64,000 nucleotides of DNA from Arthrobacter sp. Soc17.1.1.1 (GTDB lineage Bacteria; Actinomycetota; Actinomycetes; Actinomycetales; Micrococcaceae). The position numbers and the translations under genes are program-made. Of this stretch, positions 1-9,640 are shown in pieces (the first letter of the stretch is position 1; every line of letters starts with the position of its first letter). The stretch covers positions 2,232,001 to 2,296,000 of the forward strand of contig NZ_JBAJII010000001.1 of NCBI RefSeq assembly GCF_036867195.1, read 5' to 3'. A model generated the notes under the pieces. It searched no databases. It was not told the DNA's origin and worked only from the letters and a program-made list of their open reading frames with translations.

Positions 1-490
1 AGCCCGCGAAGTTGGAGTGCCCCAGGTAGCGGACCTTCCCGCTCGTGACGAGGTCGTCGAGGGCCGCGAGGGTCTCCTCGACGGGCGTGAGGGTGTCCGG
101 AGCGTGGTACTGGTACAAGTCGATCCAGTCGGTCCCGAGGCGCCGGAGGGACGCCTCTGCCGCCCGGACGATGTAGCGGCGCGAGCCGCGTGCACCCCAG
201 TCGGGTCCGTTCGCGCCGGCCATGTCCAGGCCGAACTTCGTGGCGAGCACGACGTCGTCGCGCCGGCTGCCCAGCGCCTTGCCCAGCTGGACCTCGCTGA
301 CGCCGGGCTCCTTGCCGTACATGTCGGCGACGTCGAAGAGCGTGATGCCGGCGTCGATCGCCGCATGCACCACGGCGTCGGTGCCCTCCTGCGACTCGGA
401 GGTGGTGCCGGCCCTGCCCAGGTTGTTGCAGCCGAGCCCGACGGTGGAAACGCTGAGCCCGGAGGTGCCCAGTCTTTGATAGGTCATCAT
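1..490 (-). CDS. Aldo/keto reductase, 3' end cut by window edge
   Basis: This is an NADPH-dependent aldo/keto reductase, and only its first ~163 residues are present. The N-terminus reads YQRLGTSGLSVSTVGLGCNN, typical of AKR (beta/alpha)8-barrel proteins. The catalytic tetrad can be followed: Asp53 and Tyr58 in DVADMYG, Lys85 in ATKFG, and His129 in YQYHAPD. The substrate cannot be read from the sequence. I chose the first of two tandem ATGs (490) because TAGGTT lies exactly 6 nt upstream (497-502), a -10-like box placed for leaderless transcription; the second ATG (487) is the alternative. A strong hairpin separates it from ndk upstream, so it is probably its own transcription unit. Confidence 0.9.
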   Translation of the reverse strand, partial: MMTYQRLGTSGLSVSTVGLGCNNLGRAGTTSESQEGTDAVVHAAIDAGITLFDVADMYGKEPGVSEVQLGKALGSRRDDVVLATKFGLDMAGANGPDWGARGSRRYIVRAAEASLRRLGTDWIDLYQYHAPDTLTPVEETLAALDDLVTSGKVRYLGHSNFAG

Positions 491-509
491 GGCCCTAACC
501 TACCAAGAC

Positions 510-540
510 GGTTGCCCCGGGCACACGACCCGGGGCAACC
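510..540 (-). terminator. Hairpin terminator after ndk
   Basis: A perfect 12-bp stem (510-521 with 529-540) and 7-nt loop sits between the ndk stop and the aldo/keto reductase start. No T-tract follows on the minus strand, so it is a GC-hairpin type terminator. Confidence 0.65.
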
Positions 541-558
541 ATTGATCCGCTGGAATTC

Positions 559-975
559 TCAGGCGAACCAGATGCCGATCTCGCGGTCGGCGGACTCCGC
601 GGAGTCGGACCCGTGCACGAGGTTCTGCTGCACCTTCACGCCCCAGTCGCGGCCGAAGTCGCCCCGGATGGTGCCGGGCGCCGCCGTCGTGGGCTCCGTG
701 GCGCCGGCGAGGGAGCGGAAACCCTCGATGACGCGCTGGCCCTCGAAGATCGCGGCGACGACGGGTCCGCTGAGCATGAACTCCACGAGCGGCTCGAAGA
801 ACGGCTTGCCGACGTGCTCGGCGTAGTGCTCCTCGAGCAGCTCGCGGGTGGCGTGGACCTGCTTGAGTTCGGCGATGGTGTAGCCCTTCGCCTCGATGCG
901 GGACAGGATGGTGCCGGTCAGGCCGCGGGCTACGCCGTCGGGCTTGACGAGGACAAGGGTTCGCTCAACGCTCAT
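559..975 (-). CDS. ndk: Nucleoside diphosphate kinase
   Basis: Transfers the gamma-phosphate of ATP to nucleoside diphosphates through a phosphohistidine, balancing NTP/dNTP pools in the cytosol. The 138-residue product has the normal family length. It starts [15 protein letters not shown] and carries the active-site motif NLVHGSDS with the phosphorylated histidine at His121. A GAAGGAGA ribosome binding site lies just upstream of the ATG. It is the last gene of a minus-strand cluster ileS-folC-DUF4233-ndk, about 75 nt after the DUF4233 gene, and is followed by a hairpin terminator. Identification is secure. Confidence 0.98.
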   Translation of the reverse strand: MSVERTLVLVKPDGVARGLTGTILSRIEAKGYTIAELKQVHATRELLEEHYAEHVGKPFFEPLVEFMLSGPVVAAIFEGQRVIEGFRSLAGATEPTTAAPGTIRGDFGRDWGVKVQQNLVHGSDSAESADREIGIWFA

Positions 976-1050
976 GGGATCTCCTTCAGGGGGCGCCGTG
1001 CTGGACGGCGCAGCGGATCAGTATCGGGTCCGACTCTACTAAAGCCGCCG

Positions 1051-1485
1051 CTACTCCGGATTCGCCTTCTCCCACTCGGCCTGCAGGCGGTCCCGCTCGG
1101 CGTTCTCGCGGTCCACCCGCCGGCCCTGGCGCAGGCCGTAGAGCCAGGTGAGCGCGAACGCGAGCCCGACGACGAACATGGTGGGCTCCAGGAAGCCGCC
1201 CGCGATGATCACGAGCTGCAGCACCCAGCCCACCGCGATCCCCCACCGTTTCGTCAGGACGGCGCAGGTCAGGACCAGCAGCACGCTGAGGATCAGCCCG
1301 GAGGTCAGGATGAGGGCGGGCGAGATCTCGTCGCGGCGCAGACCGAAGACCGCGAGCGTCGCGAAGAACACCACGAACGCCTCGAGCAGCAGCACGGTCG
1401 AGGCGAACATGATCTTCGTGGACCTGCGCTTCTTCGGCATCCCGGGCCGCCACTCCCGCTGCGCCTTCGTCATGCGTCGAGCCAT
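1051..1485 (-). CDS. DUF4233 family membrane protein
   Basis: A 144-residue integral membrane protein with a basic N-terminus (about residues 1-23), roughly four hydrophobic segments between residues 24 and 118, and a charged C-terminal tail (QGRRVDRENAERDRLQAEWE). Family membership in DUF4233 is my recognition from the sequence and from its place between folC and ndk, which is where these actinobacterial proteins usually sit. No catalytic motif is visible and the function is unknown. It starts 7 nt after the folC stop, so co-translation with folC is likely. Confidence 0.85.
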   Translation of the reverse strand: MARRMTKAQREWRPGMPKKRRSTKIMFASTVLLLEAFVVFFATLAVFGLRRDEISPALILTSGLILSVLLVLTCAVLTKRWGIAVGWVLQLVIIAGGFLEPTMFVVGLAFALTWLYGLRQGRRVDRENAERDRLQAEWEKANPE

Positions 1486-1492
1486 GCTCTGC

Positions 1493-2872
1493 CTACTTCC
1501 CTAGGAGCGTGCGGGCTTCCCCGACCACCGTGATGGACCCGGTCACGAGGACACCGCCGGCGAGGTCGTTGCCCTCCTCGGCCTTCATCACGGCCCACTC
1601 GAGGGCGTCGTCGAGGCTGGGCGCGATGTTGATGTTCTCCTCGGCGAAGCCCGCCGACAGGGCGGCCTGCAGGAGGTCAGCGGCGGGCACCGAGCGGGGC
1701 GAGGTGGACTGCGTCAGGCAGACGTCCTCCAGGATCCCGCCCAGCTCCTCGTGGAGTTCGGCGAGGATGCCCTCGGCGTCCTTGTCCTCGAGGACCCCGA
1801 TGACGAGCACGAGCCGGGAGAAGTCGAACGCCTCGTTGACGCCCTTGGCCGCCGCACGCGCACCGGCGGGGTTGTGGGCGGCGTCCACGATGATGCTCGG
1901 TGCGGTGCGCACCACCTCGAGGCGGCCCGGGGAGGTGACGGCGCGCAGGCCGTTCCGTACCAGGTCCGTCTGCAGCTCCCGCTCCCCGGCGCCGAGGAAC
2001 GCCTCGACGGCGGCGACGGCCACAGCCGCGTTCTCGGCCTGGTGCTCGCCGTGCAGGGGGACGAGCAGTTCGCCGTAACGGCCGGCCAGCCCGGTGAGGG
2101 AGACCACCTGCCCGCCCACGGCGACGGTGCGGGACTCGACACCGAACTCCACACCCTCGAAACGGAACTCGGCGCCCACCTCGCGGGCCCGGTCGAGGAG
2201 CACCTGGGCCGCGTCGCGGGGCTGGATGGCGCTGACGAGGAAGGAGCCGGGCTTGATGATGCCGGCCTTCTCGAGGGCGATGTCCTCCTCGGTGTCGCCG
2301 AGGAGTTCGGTGTGGTCCAGGGAGATGGGCGTGATGACCGCCACCTGCCCGTCGCCGACGTTCGTGGCGTCGGTGACGCCTCCGAGACCCACCTCGATCA
2401 CCCCGACGTCGATCGGCTCGTCGGCGAAGATCGCGAACGCGAGGATCGTGATGCACTCGAAGTACGTGAGCCGGGGCTCCCCGGCGACGAGGAGCTCGCC
2501 GTCGACGATGTCCAGGTAGGGCTTGATCTCGTCCCACACGCGCACGAAGGTCTCGTCCGCGACGGGCTCGCCGTCGATGCTGATGCGTTCCGTGACGCGT
2601 GACAGGTGCGGGCTCGTGAACCGGCCGGTCCGCAGGTCGTGCGCCAGCAGGATGCTCTCGATCATGCGCGCCGTCGAGGTCTTGCCGTTGGTGCCGGTGA
2701 TGTGGATGATCGGGAACGCCCTGTTCGGCTCCCCGAGGATCTCCATGGCCCGGAACAGCGGGGCCATGCGCGGCTCCATCCGATCCTCCGGCGCGCGGCC
2801 CAGGAGTTCGGCATACACGCTCTCGACCGAGAAGGCGTCGAGCCCTGCACCGCTACCGTTCGTCTCATCCAT
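1493..2872 (-). CDS. folC: Folylpolyglutamate synthase / dihydrofolate synthase
   Basis: Adds L-glutamate to dihydropteroate (dihydrofolate synthase) and further gamma-glutamates to tetrahydrofolate (FPGS), using ATP. The 459-residue Mur-ligase-fold protein has the P-loop GTNGKTS at residues 60-66, the omega-loop/Mg region with [11 protein letters not shown], and the C-terminal DAAHNPAGA motif. The ATG at 2872 has an AGGAG element about 9 nt upstream and overlaps the last 8 nt of ileS (stop at 2865-2867), indicating translational coupling. The order ileS-folC-DUF4233-ndk is common in actinobacteria. Confidence 0.97.
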   Translation of the reverse strand: MDETNGSGAGLDAFSVESVYAELLGRAPEDRMEPRMAPLFRAMEILGEPNRAFPIIHITGTNGKTSTARMIESILLAHDLRTGRFTSPHLSRVTERISIDGEPVADETFVRVWDEIKPYLDIVDGELLVAGEPRLTYFECITILAFAIFADEPIDVGVIEVGLGGVTDATNVGDGQVAVITPISLDHTELLGDTEEDIALEKAGIIKPGSFLVSAIQPRDAAQVLLDRAREVGAEFRFEGVEFGVESRTVAVGGQVVSLTGLAGRYGELLVPLHGEHQAENAAVAVAAVEAFLGAGERELQTDLVRNGLRAVTSPGRLEVVRTAPSIIVDAAHNPAGARAAAKGVNEAFDFSRLVLVIGVLEDKDAEGILAELHEELGGILEDVCLTQSTSPRSVPAADLLQAALSAGFAEENINIAPSLDDALEWAVMKAEEGNDLAGGVLVTGSITVVGEARTLLGK

Positions 2873-5800
2873 GCTGCTGCTCCTGCTTCGCGACGGTGAT
2901 GGTGAAGTCGTTCCCCGAGCCCTCGACGGCCTCCACGCGGAGGTCCACCGTGAGCGTCTCGCTCCGGATCAGGCCCTCGTTGGCCTCGAGGGCGGCGACC
3001 TGCCCGGCGGCGACGCCGATGGTGGTGCTGATGCGGTCACTGATATCGAGGTCGGCGTCACGGCGGGCCTGCTGGATGGCACGGATGGCGTCCCGTGCCG
3101 TCCCCTCGGCGGCGAGCTCCGCGGTCACCTCGGTGTCGAGGACGAGGAATCCTCCGCCCGGCAGGACGGTGACGGCCTTCGACGCGGCGTCGTTGCCCTC
3201 CACGACGGTGTCGAGCGTGTACTCGTGCGGCTCGAGCGCGAGGCCGCCGGCGGTGACGCCGCCGGCGTCGTCCACGGACCAGTCCCCGGACTTCGACGCC
3301 TTGATGACCGTCTGCACGTTCTTGCCGAGGCGCGGGCCTGCTGCCCGCGCGTTCACGACGAGGCGCTGCGTGATGCCGAACTCGGCCGGCTCGGCGTCCG
3401 CGGAATCCACCAGGCGGACGCCCTTGAGGTTCAGCTCGTCCGCGATGATCGAGGCGTACTGCCCGGAGAGGCCCTCGGCGCCGGGCGCGACGACCGTCAG
3501 TTCCCGCAGCGGCAGGCGCACCCGGAGGTTGGCCGCCTTGCGGAGGCTCGACCCGACGGAGCAGACCTGGCGGGTGCGGTCCATCTGCTCCACGAGGTCG
3601 GGAGCGGCGGGGAACGACGACGCCTCGGGCCAGTCGGTGAGGTGCACGGACCGGCCGCCGGTGAGGCCGCGCCAGATCTCCTCCGTGACGAGCGGCAGCA
3701 GCGGTGCCGCCACGCGGCAGACGGCTTCGAGGCACGTGTAGAGCACGTCGAAGGCGTCCGTGTCCTCCTCGAAGAACCGCTGGCGGCTCCGGCGGACGTA
3801 CCAGTTGGTCAGCGTGTCCAGGTAGCGGCGCAGGGACTCGCAGGCGTCGCTGATGGTGAACGCGTCGAGCGCCTCCGTGAGGTCCCGCACGAGGTTCCCC
3901 GTGTTCGCGAGGATGTACCGGTCGATTGGCTCCGCCAGCCGGGCGGCCGCCTCCGGGGTGACGGTCCTGGCCTCGTAGCCCTCGCCGCCGTTCGCGGCAT
4001 TGGTGTACAGGCTGAAGAAGTGCCAGACGTTCCACAGCGGCAGGATCACCTGGCGGACGCCGTCGCGGATGCCCTGCTCGGTGACCACGAGGTTGCCGCC
4101 GCGGAGGATCGGGGAGGCCATGAGGAACCAGCGCATGGCGTCGGATCCGTCGCGGTCGAACACCTCGGAGACGTCGGGATAGTTGCGCAGGCTCTTGGAC
4201 ATCTTCTGGCCGTCGGAGCCGAGCACGATCCCATGGCTGATGACGTTGCGGAACGCGGGACGGTCGAACAGCGCGGTGGACAGGATGTGCAGCATGTAGA
4301 ACCAGCCGCGGGTCTGCCCGATGTACTCGACGATGAAGTCCGCCGGGTTGTGCGTGTCGAACCACTGCTCGTTCTCGAACGGGTAGTGCACCTGCCCGTA
4401 GGGCATGGAGCCGGAGTCGAACCAGACGTCGAGGACGTCCTCCACGCGCCGCATGGTGGAGCCGCCGGTCGGGTCGTCCGGGTTCGGGCGCGTGAGCTCG
4501 TCGATGAAGGGGCGGTGGAGGTCCACCTCGCCCTGCTTGTTGACCGGCAGGCGGCCGAAATCGGCCTGCAGCTCGGCGAGCGAGCCGTACACGTCGGTGC
4601 GCGGGTACTCGGGGTTGTCCGACTGCCACACGGGGATGGGGCTGCCCCAGAAGCGGTTGCGGCTGATGGACCAGTCACGCGCGTTGGAGAGCCACTTGCC
4701 GAACTGGCCGTCCTTGACGTTGCCGGGGATCCAGGTGATGTCCTGGTTCAGCTCGACCATGCGGTCGCGGATCTTGGTGACCTCCACGTACCAGGAGGAC
4801 ACGGCGCGGTAGATGAGGGGGTTGCGGCACCGCCAGCAGTGCGGGTAGCTGTGGACGTAGCTGGACTGGCGCACGAGCCGTCCCTCGGACTTCAGCACGC
4901 GCGTGATGTGCCGGTTGGCCTCGAAGACCTGCAGGCCCACGATCTCCGCGAGCGGTCCCGTGCCGAACAGGGGGAGGAACTTCGCGCCCTCGTCGACGGA
5001 GAGGATCACCTGGATGCCGGCATCCTCGCAGACCTTCTGGTCCTCCTCGCCGTAGGCGGGTGCCTGGTGGACGAGCCCGGTGCCGTCCGTCGTCGTGACG
5101 TAGTCCGCCACGAGGATGCGGAACGCATTGCGGTACCCGCCCTCCTCGGGGTCGGCGAGGTAGTCCCACAGCGGCTCGTAGGTGAGGCCCTCGAGCTCGG
5201 TGCCGCGGTGCCGGGAGGTGACGGCCTCGCGTGCGGCGTCGGCGTCGGCGAACCCGAGGTCCTTGGCGTAGTTGCCGAGCAGGTCCTCGGCAAGGAGGTA
5301 GCGGCCCGCCCGGCCGTCGCGCTCGCCGTCGACGACGACGTAGGTGATGTCGGGCCCGACGGCGAGCGCCGCGTTGGTGGGCAGGGTCCAGGGCGTGGTG
5401 GTCCAGGCGAGGGCCTGGACGCCGGCGAGGTCCCGCGAGAGCTCGGTGGTGCCGGCGAGGAGCGGGAAGGTCACGGTGACGGTCTGGTCCTGACGGTCCT
5501 GGTAGACGTCCTCGTCCATGCGGAGCTCGTGGTTGGACAGCGGCGTCTCGTCGTTCCAGCAGTACGGGAGCACGCGGTACCCGTTGTAGGTCAGGCCCTT
5601 CTCGTGCAGCGTCTTGAACGCCCAGAGCACGGACTCCATGTACTCGGGGTTGAGTGTCTTGTAGTCGTTGTCGAAGTCGACCCAGCGGGCCTGGCGGGTC
5701 ACGTAGTCGCGCCACTCCCCCGCGTACTTCATGACGGAGGCGCGCGCGGCCTCGTTGAAGTTGTCGATGCCCATGGCGAGGATCTGCTGCTTGTCGGTCA

Positions 5801-6164
5801 TGCCGAGCTGCTTCATGGCCTCGAGCTCGGCCGGCAGGCCGTGGGTATCCCAGCCGAAGCGCCGCTCCACGCGGTGCCCGCGCTGCGTCTGGTAGCGGCC
5901 CACGAGGTCCTTGGCGTAGCCGGTGAGGAGATGGCCGTAGTGGGGCAGGCCGTTGGCGAACGGCGGGCCGTCGTAGAAGACGAACTCGTTGGAGCCGTCC
6001 GTCCCGGCGTCGCGGTTGTCGATGGACGCCTGGAACGTGCCGTCCTTCTCCCAGTAGCCGAGCACGCGCTGCTCGAGCTCCGGGAAGCGCGGGGACGCGC
6101 TGGTCCCGGAGGTGGGCGTACCCGCGTCGTCGGGCGACACTGCTTTGGGGTAGATCTGCGGCAT
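2865..6164 (-). CDS. ileS: Isoleucyl-tRNA synthetase (type 2-like)
   Basis: Charges tRNA-Ile with isoleucine. The roughly 1,099-residue protein has the class I signatures HYGH (residues 75-78) and KMSKS (in [12 protein letters not shown]), a CP1 editing domain between them, and a long C-terminal anticodon-binding region. Its length and the NGLPHYGH context match the longer, eukaryote-like IleRS class that tends to resist mupirocin; that resistance is inferred from family. I chose ATG 6164 because AGGA lies 11 nt upstream; the in-frame ATG at 6173 has its AGG too close. The 5' leader is a T-box that should couple expression to uncharged tRNA-Ile. Confidence 0.97.
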   Translation of the reverse strand: MPQIYPKAVSPDDAGTPTSGTSASPRFPELEQRVLGYWEKDGTFQASIDNRDAGTDGSNEFVFYDGPPFANGLPHYGHLLTGYAKDLVGRYQTQRGHRVERRFGWDTHGLPAELEAMKQLGMTDKQQILAMGIDNFNEAARASVMKYAGEWRDYVTRQARWVDFDNDYKTLNPEYMESVLWAFKTLHEKGLTYNGYRVLPYCWNDETPLSNHELRMDEDVYQDRQDQTVTVTFPLLAGTTELSRDLAGVQALAWTTTPWTLPTNAALAVGPDITYVVVDGERDGRAGRYLLAEDLLGNYAKDLGFADADAAREAVTSRHRGTELEGLTYEPLWDYLADPEEGGYRNAFRILVADYVTTTDGTGLVHQAPAYGEEDQKVCEDAGIQVILSVDEGAKFLPLFGTGPLAEIVGLQVFEANRHITRVLKSEGRLVRQSSYVHSYPHCWRCRNPLIYRAVSSWYVEVTKIRDRMVELNQDITWIPGNVKDGQFGKWLSNARDWSISRNRFWGSPIPVWQSDNPEYPRTDVYGSLAELQADFGRLPVNKQGEVDLHRPFIDELTRPNPDDPTGGSTMRRVEDVLDVWFDSGSMPYGQVHYPFENEQWFDTHNPADFIVEYIGQTRGWFYMLHILSTALFDRPAFRNVISHGIVLGSDGQKMSKSLRNYPDVSEVFDRDGSDAMRWFLMASPILRGGNLVVTEQGIRDGVRQVILPLWNVWHFFSLYTNAANGGEGYEARTVTPEAAARLAEPIDRYILANTGNLVRDLTEALDAFTISDACESLRRYLDTLTNWYVRRSRQRFFEEDTDAFDVLYTCLEAVCRVAAPLLPLVTEEIWRGLTGGRSVHLTDWPEASSFPAAPDLVEQMDRTRQVCSVGSSLRKAANLRVRLPLRELTVVAPGAEGLSGQYASIIADELNLKGVRLVDSADAEPAEFGITQRLVVNARAAGPRLGKNVQTVIKASKSGDWSVDDAGGVTAGGLALEPHEYTLDTVVEGNDAASKAVTVLPGGGFLVLDTEVTAELAAEGTARDAIRAIQQARRDADLDISDRISTTIGVAAGQVAALEANEGLIRSETLTVDLRVEAVEGSGNDFTITVAKQEQQHG

Positions 6165-6446
6165 GGTTCTCATCCTGTGTACGGCGGCGTGGGGTGGGCA
6201 GTCCTGCCGTGAGGACGGGAGCCTGTTCGGTCCGCCGCCGGTTGCCTGACCGGCCGCAGGGAACTGGACCCGCGGTACCACCTCACTTGCCGCCGTCGTC
6301 CGCCGTGCCGCTCGTCGCGGGCACTGCGGGCGGGGCCGCCGCTCGTTGCCAGGCTGTGACGGGCCGCCCCGTCCGGTTCTACGGGCCGCCGCGCGGGCTG
6401 GCCTTTCTTCCGGAAGCTCACCGGTGATCGCCGGGTCGATGCTGAT
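6165..6446 (-). promoter_or_regulatory. T-box riboswitch of ileS (ultrashort stem I type)
   Basis: The ~280-nt leader carries the T-box sequence TGGTACCGCG (minus strand, 6271-6280) inside AAGTGAGGTGGTACCGCGG, the element that pairs with the NCCA end of uncharged tRNA. Upstream, a short stem-loop reads CGATCACCGGTGAGC followed by TTCCGGAAGAA; the ATC at 6426-6428 is the likely isoleucine specifier in a shortened stem I. This matches the translation-regulating T-boxes known on actinobacterial ileS. No intrinsic terminator is seen before the start codon, which also fits translational control. Confidence 0.9.
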
Positions 6447-6452
6447 GCAGCA

Positions 6453-6482
6453 AGTCTAGCGCCGGGGCGAATTCCTTGTCGA
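6453..6482 (-). promoter_or_regulatory. Promoter of ileS operon
   Basis: On the minus strand, TCGACA (6477-6482) and TAGACT (6453-6458) are 18 bp apart, a reasonable sigma-70-type -35/-10 pair. Transcription would start near 6446, directly ahead of the T-box stem I. Confidence 0.6.
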
Positions 6483-6591
6483 AAGGGCGCCCGCACAGCC
6501 GGCGGAGGCGTGGGTGCCCGGAAAGACGTTGTGGCGGCGGTCCATGCTTGGGAGGCTGGGAGGGTACCCGACGCAACAGGATGGATGCCGC

Positions 6592-7953
6592 ATGCCGACC
6601 ACCTCCCCCACCGCGACCACGACCCCGACGGCGACCGGTCTCCCGACCGCGACCGCACTGGACACCGCACGGCTGCTGCTGGGGGTCCTCCTGCCCACCG
6701 TCGTCAAGGGGCCCATCATCCGCAGGCCGTGGGCGGTAGGGCTGACGGCCCGCCTGGAGCTCGACACGAGGGCCGTGGGGATCGTCCGGAAGATCCATGC
6801 GAGATACCCGGAGGGCCCGCTGATGCTGAAGCTGCCGGTCCGGAAGCAGGCGATCGTCCTGGCGCCGGGCGACGTGAACACCGTCCTGGCCCACTCCCCC
6901 GAGCCGTTCTCCCCCGCGAGCAGCGAGAAGAAGGCGGCGCTCTCGCACTTCCAGCCCGCCAACGTCCTGATCTCCCGCGGGTCCGTCCGCACCGTGCGCC
7001 GCGCGCTGCAGGAGCAGGTCCTGGACACGGACCACCCGGTGCACCACCTCGCGGACACGTTCGTCCCCGTGGTGGAGCAGGAGATGCAGGGCCTGCTCGC
7101 GGACGCGCTGAGGACCGGATCGCTGCCGTGGGCCGACTTCCTCGACGCCTGGTACCGCGTGGTGCGGCGCGTGGTCTTCGGCGACCACGCGCGGGACGAC
7201 AAGGAGCTCACCGCGATGATCATCCGCCTCCGGAAGGACGGCAACTGGGCGTTCCTCAGGCCCGTGCGGAAGGACACGCGCCGCCGCTTCCTGCAGCGGA
7301 TCAGCGACGAGCTGGCGAACGCCGAACCCGGCAGCCTGGCCGCCGTGATGGCGGCTGCCCCGAAGGGCGAGGGCGCCGACCCCGCCCAGCAGGTGCCCCA
7401 GTGGCTGTTCGCCTTCGACCCGGCGGGGATGGCGGTCTTCCGCACCCTGACCGTGCTCGCCACCCACCCGGAGGCGATGGCGACGGCCCGCCGCGAGATC
7501 GACGGCGACACCTCGGGCCGCCGTGTGCTCCCCTACCTGCGCGCGAGCGTCCTCGAGACCCTGCGCCTCTGGCCCACCACGCCGATGATCCTCCGCCAGA
7601 CCACGCGGCCCGTGGAGTGGCCGGAAGGGACCATGCCGGCGGACTGCGGCGTGCTCGTCTACTCGCCGTACCTCCACCGCGACGAGCGCTCGCTGCGCAG
7701 CGCCCACAACTTCTCGCCCGAGCGCTGGCTGACCGACGAGGACGACGGCTGGCCGCTCGTGCCGTTCAGCGACGGCCCGGTGGTGTGTCCCGGGAAACAG
7801 CTGGTGCTGCTCCTGACGAGCGCGGCCCTCGCCTCGCTGGTGAGCGGGCACGACGTCCGCGTGGAGGAGGGCCAGGATCTCGACCCGGGGCGACCCCTGC
7901 CCGGGACCATGGACAACTACTCGGTGCGTCTGGGCGTCTCGCCCCGGGCCTGA
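6592..7953 (+). CDS. Cytochrome P450 with atypical I-helix
   Basis: Heme-thiolate protein. The ExxR motif is ETLRLWP (Glu322/Arg325, counted from this start) and the heme-binding loop is PFSDGPVVCPGKQL with Cys399 as the iron ligand. The I-helix segment WLFAFDPAGMAVF (about 271-283) lacks the usual Asp/Glu-Thr pair that activates oxygen, so a peroxygenase, isomerase or otherwise unusual activity is possible; that is inference. I chose the ATG at 6592 (453 residues) because an AGGA lies 10 nt upstream; an earlier in-frame ATG at 6514 would add 26 unconvincing residues. It stands alone between ileS and a minus-strand regulator pair, with no ferredoxin partner nearby. Confidence 0.88.
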   Translation: MPTTSPTATTTPTATGLPTATALDTARLLLGVLLPTVVKGPIIRRPWAVGLTARLELDTRAVGIVRKIHARYPEGPLMLKLPVRKQAIVLAPGDVNTVLAHSPEPFSPASSEKKAALSHFQPANVLISRGSVRTVRRALQEQVLDTDHPVHHLADTFVPVVEQEMQGLLADALRTGSLPWADFLDAWYRVVRRVVFGDHARDDKELTAMIIRLRKDGNWAFLRPVRKDTRRRFLQRISDELANAEPGSLAAVMAAAPKGEGADPAQQVPQWLFAFDPAGMAVFRTLTVLATHPEAMATARREIDGDTSGRRVLPYLRASVLETLRLWPTTPMILRQTTRPVEWPEGTMPADCGVLVYSPYLHRDERSLRSAHNFSPERWLTDEDDGWPLVPFSDGPVVCPGKQLVLLLTSAALASLVSGHDVRVEEGQDLDPGRPLPGTMDNYSVRLGVSPRA

Positions 7954-7957
7954 CCGC

Positions 7958-8272
7958 TCAGAAGTCCCCCGCGATCTCGCGCAGCGCCGCCAGGTGGCTG
8001 CGCCATGCCGTCCCGCCCTCCTTCGTCGGCTTCAGCCAGGTCCGCGGACGCTTGCCGATGAAGCCCTTGCGGACCCTGACGTAGCCGACCGCCTCGAGGG
8101 CGGTGACCTGCTTGCTGAGGACCGAGTCGGAGACCTGCAGGTGGTCGCGCAGCGTGGCGAAGTCGATCTCATCGGTCTGCGCGAGGGCAGCCATCAGGGA
8201 GAACCTCACCGGATGGCCCAGTGTGTCGTCGAGCTGGTGGCGGGGGTGGGCCGGGGTGTCCTGGGCGCTCAT
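7958..8272 (-). CDS. Winged-helix DNA-binding protein (wHTH_27-like)
   Basis: A 104-residue MarR/ArsR-like regulator consisting of little more than one winged helix: DDTLGHPVRFSLMAALAQ, then helix-turn-helix DFATLRDHLQVSDSVLSKQVTALEA, then a basic wing (RKGFIGKRPRTWLKPT). Its ATG overlaps the stop of the upstream membrane-protein gene (ATGA), so the two are translated together. Small regulators of this type paired with small membrane proteins usually act on their own promoter; here an imperfect inverted repeat upstream of the pair (8749-8787) is the obvious candidate site. The effector is unknown. Confidence 0.85.
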   Translation of the reverse strand: MSAQDTPAHPRHQLDDTLGHPVRFSLMAALAQTDEIDFATLRDHLQVSDSVLSKQVTALEAVGYVRVRKGFIGKRPRTWLKPTKEGGTAWRSHLAALREIAGDF

Positions 8273-8718
8273 CGCCGTGCCTCGTACCAGGCGCCCGCCG
8301 TCGTCGTCACCGTGAGCAGCGCCGCCATGAGGCCGGCAAACCAGAGTTCGCCCTGGAAGTAGGTCCCGCCGACGAGCATCGCAACGGTCCAGAGCACGGC
8401 CCACGCGCCGATGTACACACCCCAGCGCGCTCCGAAGCCCCGCTTGCTGGTGCGGCCGAACACCAGGCCCATCGTGGTGAAGATGATGATCCACGCCATC
8501 ATCACGACGATCGGCAGGACCATCGGCGTGCCGGGTACCCGCGCGGCGAGGGTCAGGGCGATGACGCCGACGGAGGAGACGGCACCGAGCCCGAGCAGCG
8601 TCGCGATCTGCGGCCAGCCCGCGCCGGACCGCACACTGGCGGTGATCCGGTCCGCCTGCTCGAGGAGGTCCTGCGCCTGCCTGGCGTCGAGGCCCGGGGT
8701 GTTCGTGGTGTCGCTCAT
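8269..8718 (-). CDS. Four-helix membrane protein, function unknown
   Basis: A 149-residue integral membrane protein. After a polar N-terminus (about residues 1-36) there are four predicted hydrophobic segments, around 37-59, 66-89, 98-115 and 122-143, with a short YEARR end. I do not recognise a functional motif. I chose the ATG at 8718 because GAAGGGCAGGACC precedes it. It is the first gene of a two-gene operon with the wHTH regulator, overlapping it by 4 nt, which suggests that the membrane protein is the regulator's target or its sensor partner. Confidence 0.75.
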   Translation of the reverse strand: MSDTTNTPGLDARQAQDLLEQADRITASVRSGAGWPQIATLLGLGAVSSVGVIALTLAARVPGTPMVLPIVVMMAWIIIFTTMGLVFGRTSKRGFGARWGVYIGAWAVLWTVAMLVGGTYFQGELWFAGLMAALLTVTTTAGAWYEARR

Positions 8719-8748
8719 GGTCCTGCCCTTCGTGGTGGTTGCTGCTGG

Positions 8749-8787
8749 AACTACTCTTGCAACAACTTTCCACTTTGGCAAGTAGTT
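8749..8787. promoter_or_regulatory. Imperfect inverted repeat, candidate operator
   Basis: AACTACTCTTGC (8749-8760) and GCAAGTAGTT (8778-8787) form an inverted repeat with one extra base in the left arm and a 17-nt spacer. It lies between the membrane-protein/wHTH operon and the SDR gene, about 30 nt upstream of the operon start. It could be the binding site of the winged-helix protein. Confidence 0.45.
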
Positions 8788-8791
8788 TCTG

Positions 8792-9592
8792 CTATGACTC
8801 CGCGCGCAGCACCTTGTGGTTGGCGGCCTGGGCCAGCGGGCGCAGGACGAGCTGGTCGATGTTCATGTGGTGCGGGGCGTTGAGGGTGAACGCGACCGCC
8901 GAGGCGACGTCGTCGGCCGTCAGCGGGAAGTCGACGCCTTCGTAGACCCTGTCCGCCGCCCCCTGGTCGCCGCCGAGACGGTTCAGGGAGAATTCCTCGG
9001 TGTGCACCATGCCGGGTGACACCTCGATCACGCGGATGTTGTGCTCGGCCTCCTCGAGCCGGAGGGAACGCGCCATGGACTCCTGGGCCGCCTTGACGCC
9101 GCAGTACCCGGCCCCGCCCTCGTAGGCGGCGAGCGCGGCGGTCGAGGTCAGGAAGAGGACACTGCCCTGGCCGCCGTCGCGCAGGGCCGGCAGCAGTGCG
9201 CGGGTCATGCGCATCGACCCGAGGACGTTCACGTTGTACATCCACTCCCAGTCCGCCGTCACGGCGTCCGCGACCCGGTCCGCGCCGAACGCTCCGCCCG
9301 CGTTGTTGACGAGCGCGTGCACCGGTCCGGCGGCCGTGACCTCCGCGGCGAAGGCATCGACCGAGGCCTGGTCGGTGACGTCGAGGGTCATCGGCGTGGC
9401 CCCCGTCTCCTCCGCGAGCGCCGTGAGGCGGTCCAGGCGCCGGGCCGCCGCGACGACGTCCCAGCCGTCGCGGCGGAGGGCGCGCACGGTGGCCGCGCCG
9501 ATCCCGGAACTGGCTCCGGTGACGATCACGCGCAGGGCGGAAGGGGCGGGATCTGCAGGGGCACCGAGGGGCGCGGGCGATGACTGGCTCAT
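8792..9592 (-). CDS. SDR family oxidoreductase
   Basis: A classical short-chain dehydrogenase/reductase of 266 residues. The N-terminal Rossmann motif is TGASSGIG, the structural NNAG motif is present (ALVNNAGGAFG), and the catalytic Tyr/Lys pair lies in YCGVKAAQ after the catalytic Ser in FLTSTAA. AARRLDR after the first fold suggests NADP(H) preference. The C-terminus (MNIDQLVLRPLAQAANHKVL) resembles the YdfG/serine-3-dehydrogenase-like branch, but the substrate cannot be assigned. The ATG at 9592 gives a short polar leader before the fold; longer in-frame extensions are GC-rich noise. Confidence 0.9.
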   Translation of the reverse strand: MSQSSPAPLGAPADPAPSALRVIVTGASSGIGAATVRALRRDGWDVVAAARRLDRLTALAEETGATPMTLDVTDQASVDAFAAEVTAAGPVHALVNNAGGAFGADRVADAVTADWEWMYNVNVLGSMRMTRALLPALRDGGQGSVLFLTSTAALAAYEGGAGYCGVKAAQESMARSLRLEEAEHNIRVIEVSPGMVHTEEFSLNRLGGDQGAADRVYEGVDFPLTADDVASAVAFTLNAPHHMNIDQLVLRPLAQAANHKVLRAES

Positions 9593-9640
9593 GGGGCCAC
9601 TGTAGCGATCGCCCTCCGGGACGAGGAGCCTGCAGGCCCG

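Noticed and set aside
2523..6212. A 1,229-codon open frame on the plus strand opposite ileS and folC
   Set aside because: It is the antisense shadow of two secure genes. High GC removes stops in such frames; composition (Ala/Gly/Arg/Val-rich) and lack of motifs mark it as noise.
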